A DNA stretch of 64,000 bases from Lumbricus terrestris (Eukaryota > Annelida > Clitellata > Crassiclitellata > Lumbricidae). The stretch is from positions 2,950,782 to 3,014,781 of the forward strand of contig OX457047.1 of assembly GCA_949752735.1 (NCBI GenBank), written 5' to 3'. Positions 61,901-64,000 of this stretch are shown here, piece after piece. Each line of letters begins with the position of its first letter. The first letter of the stretch is position 1. The notes below the pieces were generated by a model. It was not told where the DNA came from and did not search any database. It was given only the letters and a program-made list of their open reading frames with translations. A program made the position numbers and the translations under genes.

Positions 61901-64000
61901 AAATTTTATAATTATAATTTATTTAGCCTATACCGGGTATGTTAAGCTCCTGTAACGAGTTCTAATGTGATACAAATAATAAGATAAGATAAGAATATTC
62001 TTTAATATACCAATTGCTATCCGCAATTTGGTGTAAATACAAGGTATAATAAACAAACGTACATCATTTCTATATCCAATCAATATCAAAATGTTTTAGA
62101 ATATTTAGGCTAACCAAATTACGCAAAGAGTATGCCAACAGAATTAAATACAACAACGAAGGTATAGGAGAACCGAAGATACAGTTTCGAAAAATTATAG
62201 CATAATAATAATGATTGCCAATGATATCGGATCCAATACTTAGTAATCTGTTGATGAGAACCTTTCTTGTTTCGGGCAGATGGTTCAGCCTCCACTTGAA
62301 CATGTCCTCCCAACAGTTTGCGGCTGCACTGCTCAGCATAGAAGACACTGAACTGTACAATTGTACACAACAACTTACAAGCTATAATGTACATTGTTGG
62401 CACCGCTGAGAGGGACTGCGGGGGGTAGGGGCAAATATCCGGGGACCAGGTCACTTTTAAGGACATGTGTTAAGTAGTTATGTACAGAAAAGTTATGATT
62501 TGTGCCTTATATATAATTATGGGCTATGTGTATTGCAGATAAAATTAGTTATAAACACTAATCAGTTTAAACTTGGTTAACAACCGAAAGAATTCAATTT
62601 TATATTTAAATATAAAATCGCTGGTCGAAGTCCTGCCTGTACTTCTATCATTTCAATTTGTTTCTTAAAAATCTGTTTCTCATTAAATCCTAAGATAATC
62701 TAGGGCCTGTGACTACAGTAACTCTCCCTAGGGACCCGGAATTTCTCTCGTTTACACTGTACATTATTTAGTTGTACACAGTACAGAAGCCGCAGATAAT
62801 GAAGATAATGAAATAATGAAGATAATGAAGATAATGAGATAGTGGAGATAATGAAGATAATGAGATAATGAAGATAATGAAGATAATGAGATAATGGAGA
62901 TAATTAGATAATGAAGATAATGAAGATAATGAGATAATGAAGATAATGAAGATAATGAGATAGTGGAGATAATGAAGATAATGAAGATAATGAGATAATG
63001 AAGATAATGAAGATAATTAGATAATGGAGATAATTAGATAATGAAGATAATGAAGATAATTAGATATTGAAGATAATGAGATAATGAAGATAATGAAAAT
63101 AATGAAGATAATAAAATAATGAAGATAGTGAAGATATTGAGATATTGAAGATAATGAGGATAATGAGATAATGAAGGGAAACTCAAGAAGAGGTTGAAAG
63201 GAGGATGAGGCGTCAGGTTCAGTAGATTCTTTATCTAATTTGAGATGCGCCATCACGTTGAAACCTTACATCATCTGGTAAGACCTCCGTGTTATTGGTT
63301 GGCTGCTTCAGTGTAACGACAGTGTGTTATAACAAAGATCATTAGATTCGCCCTCCTTCTTTATCCAGGCTTGGGACTGTCACTGTCAGAGTGCAAAGAG
63401 TGGCGTACTTCGCGTTATAGATGCTTACCATATAATGATACAAATTGGTGCTCGTTCAAACCAGTTTCGTGACTTTATTTTATAAACAAAATGATTTCAA
63501 AAGATGTGACACTTTAGTTTTATATAACTACAGCATAGACTACCTTACGGTTTCTGATTCCTCTTCATCAGATAATATAACTGATTAAATCATCCAATAC
63601 AGTGACTCCCAACCCCAGGCCTAGAAAATGGCCCTCATCTCTCAAAGAATTAACCAAAATATATGACAAATTGACAATATGAACAGAAAAGAACACATTT
63701 ATAATTATTTTCTATTACAAATTATTTCATTTTGACATCTATAAATAACGTCAAACATTCCATTTTAATTCAAATATAAATATTCAATATGTTTTTAGTC
63801 AATTAAATTTTAACCTTGTGGCCCCCTAAATTACCCTAATGTCCTTCAACTAAGCAAAAGTGACCCTCCTGTCCTCCAACTTAGAAAAAGTGGCCCTCAA
63901 GTCAAAAAAGGTTGGGAACCACTGATCTAATAAAAGTCATTACCTCAAAGATGCTCCAAAGAGTGTGGATAGGAAGAGACCAGAAAATCCCGGCGAATCG
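55654..64000 (-). CDS. Gene C: SLC5-type symporter, 3' part (last seven exons; 5' part off the right edge)
   Basis: Exons on the minus strand: 64000..63944 (cut by the edge), 62352..62240, 61673..61603, 58753..58667, 57827..57582, 57018..56910 and 55961..55654. They have AG/GT borders and the phases of gene A; lengths 113, 71, 87 and 109 nt are equal. Landmarks: DSPGFSGLFLSTLFGASL, SSVSSMLSSAAANCWEDMFK (sodium-site helix), AFLAASVESPIIQ, SRHANWK, GGIVGTSMTLWLCIGSL, a loop with sequons NST, NNT and NQT, and ENFYAISYMWFPAF. The cytoplasmic tail begins like those of genes A and B (RDKDLEAKVDERLLIRF) but reads about 54 codons further before a stop at 55654..55656. A membrane Na+/solute symporter; substrate unknown. 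Confidence 0.87.
55971..56909. other. last intron of gene C, no feature recognised
   Basis: A possible retroelement tail AATAAAACATTGAATTTGAA lies near 56611. Nothing else noticed. Confidence 0.4.
56910..57018 (-). CDS. Gene C exon 14-equivalent (109 nt)
   Basis: Acceptor CTTTTCTACAG, donor GTAAGTAC. Encodes ENFYAISYMWFPAFAFVITA and the rest of the helix. Confidence 0.9.
57019..57581. other. intron of gene C, no feature recognised
   Basis: AT-rich; no exon or repeat noticed. Confidence 0.4.
57582..57827 (-). CDS. Gene C exon 13-equivalent (246 nt)
   Basis: Acceptor TCTTCAAG, donor GTGAGC. Encodes GTLLGGIVGTSMTLWLCIGS and a loop with NST, NNT and NQT. Eighteen nt (six codons) shorter than in genes A and B, within the loop. 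Confidence 0.9.
58168..58345. mobile_element. hAT-type MITE, family 'CAGGGACGTAACTAG'
   Basis: Ends CAGGGACGTAACTAGCG and CTAGTAACGGCCCTG; flanks GAAAAATA and GCAAAATA match in 7 of 8 positions. Confidence 0.75.
58667..58753 (-). CDS. Gene C exon 12-equivalent (87 nt)
   Basis: Acceptor CTTCTCCAG, donor GTAAAT. Encodes VIIGVGSSFVGPQVAMFIVG and SRHANWK. Confidence 0.9.
58919..59504. mobile_element. Tc1/mariner-like foldback MITE (586 bp)
   Basis: Bounded by TA on both sides with perfect-looking inverted ends CAGGGTGCGCCAAAAAAAA. Inside, one ~170-bp module (GCCAATATCTTGGCCAAAAG to CCACCCTCGG) appears three times: once forward, twice inverted, so that the forward and first inverted modules form a long hairpin around 59110. 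Confidence 0.85.
59507..60097. other. intron of gene C, no feature recognised
   Basis: No exon or repeat noticed. Confidence 0.35.
60098..60302 (+). repeat. tRNA-derived SINE family 1, copy 6
   Basis: 5'-truncated head (AGTGGGTATGTTCGC), B box CAGGATCGAATCC, ending GGGGCGTTATAACAAGTGC. Confidence 0.75.
60352..61494. mobile_element. MULE-like element with iterated inverted ends (1143 bp)
   Basis: Flanked by the exact 8-bp duplication GTTTAGGC (60344..60351, 61495..61502). Ends GGTTCCATGACATTTAAAC and, inverted, GGTGTGCCGACATTTAAAC lead into iterated units AAACACACGACAGAT (left, 60360..60500; right, inverted, 61260..61490). The centre (60720..61170) is a second, direct tandem array with units GAAGCTGGATGAATGATAAA. 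No ORF with a known domain. Confidence 0.75.
61603..61673 (-). CDS. Gene C exon 11-equivalent (71 nt)
   Basis: Acceptor TGTTTAAG, donor GTAAGAC. Encodes ILFGAIATGVAFLAASVESP and IIQ. Confidence 0.9.
61674..62239. other. intron of gene C, no feature recognised
   Basis: AT-rich. Confidence 0.4.
62240..62352 (-). CDS. Gene C exon 10-equivalent (113 nt)
   Basis: Acceptor AATTGTACAG, donor GTATTG. Encodes SSVSSMLSSAAANCWEDMFK and LNHLPETRKVLINRLL. Confidence 0.92.
62797..63172. repeat. (GATAATGAA)n minisatellite
   Basis: About 375 bp built from GATAATGAA and GATAATGA units in irregular order, with GATAGTGGA and GATAATTA variants. Confidence 0.95.
63330..63470 (+). repeat. copy 3 of the signal-peptide-like motif
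   Basis: Encodes IRFALLLYPGLGLSLSECKE, WRTSRYRCLPYNDTNWCSFK, PVS and a stop. The Met of the 51290 copy is Ile here. Confidence 0.4.
63471..63943. other. intron of gene C with a short duplicated GGCCCTC text
   Basis: TGGCCCCCTAAATTACCC, AGTGACCCTCCTGTC and AGTGGCCCTCAAGTC with the ending GGTTGGGAACCACTGA resemble the end of a hAT MITE (left text near 63606: AGTGACTCCCAACCCCAGGC). It probably spans 63601..63924. Confidence 0.5.
63944..64000 (-). CDS. Gene C exon 9-equivalent (partial, cut by window end)
   Basis: Donor GTAATG. Encodes DSPGFSGLFLSTLFGASL, matching gene A exon 9. Confidence 0.88.

Overview
The window is nuclear DNA of a repeat-rich eukaryote, most likely a marine invertebrate. 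An echinoderm or similar deuterostome is my best guess, held with low confidence. Split genes with GT-AG introns, tRNA-derived SINEs, LINE fragments, many hAT-type MITEs, long microsatellites and a scattered TAGGCCTA palindrome all point this way. Nothing bacterial is present.

The genes are three paralogues of the SLC5 sodium/solute symporter family, nearest to the sodium-coupled monocarboxylate / multivitamin branch (SLC5A8/SLC5A12/SLC5A6-like). Gene B (+ strand, 398..4266) enters from the left edge and shows its last four coding exons. Gene A (- strand, 45119..17281) is complete: 15 coding exons join in frame, with a GT donor and AG acceptor at every junction, to a protein of 612 residues, almost the length of human SMCT1. 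Gene C (- strand, 64000..55654) shows its last seven exons, the first cut by the right edge. Exon lengths and phases agree between the copies (87, 264/246, 109 and 146 nt in the 3' half), so they are recent duplicates of one exon plan. Coding sequence is about 5% of the window.

Everything else is intron or spacer filled with mobile DNA. Main elements: a pogo-like transposon (10767..12901) carrying a PHD-finger remnant and a 1-kb TATG/TG microsatellite; an LTR retrotransposon (22063..27708) with LTRs that read identical and one 995-residue ORF joining Gag, protease and integrase ends without reverse transcriptase; a LINE reverse-transcriptase pseudogene (28105..28450); MULE-like elements whose inverted ends are built from short iterated units (28865..29763, 60352..61494 and perhaps 45580..46437); two LINE 3' ends with a nuclease-like C-terminus (31530..32895 and 33155..33454), one split by a MULE-type MITE; a 2.2-kb transposon nested in a hAT tail (38546..40714); about ten hAT MITEs with 8-bp target duplications; and a SINE family sharing its 3' tail with a CR1/L2-like LINE.

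Tandem arrays include an uninterrupted (GAT) run of about 140 units (33676..34099), a ~22-bp minisatellite with higher-order structure (51476..52590) and a ~72-bp minisatellite in intron 1 of gene A. Several insertions lie within 25-50 nt of splice sites of gene A, yet its reading frame is intact.
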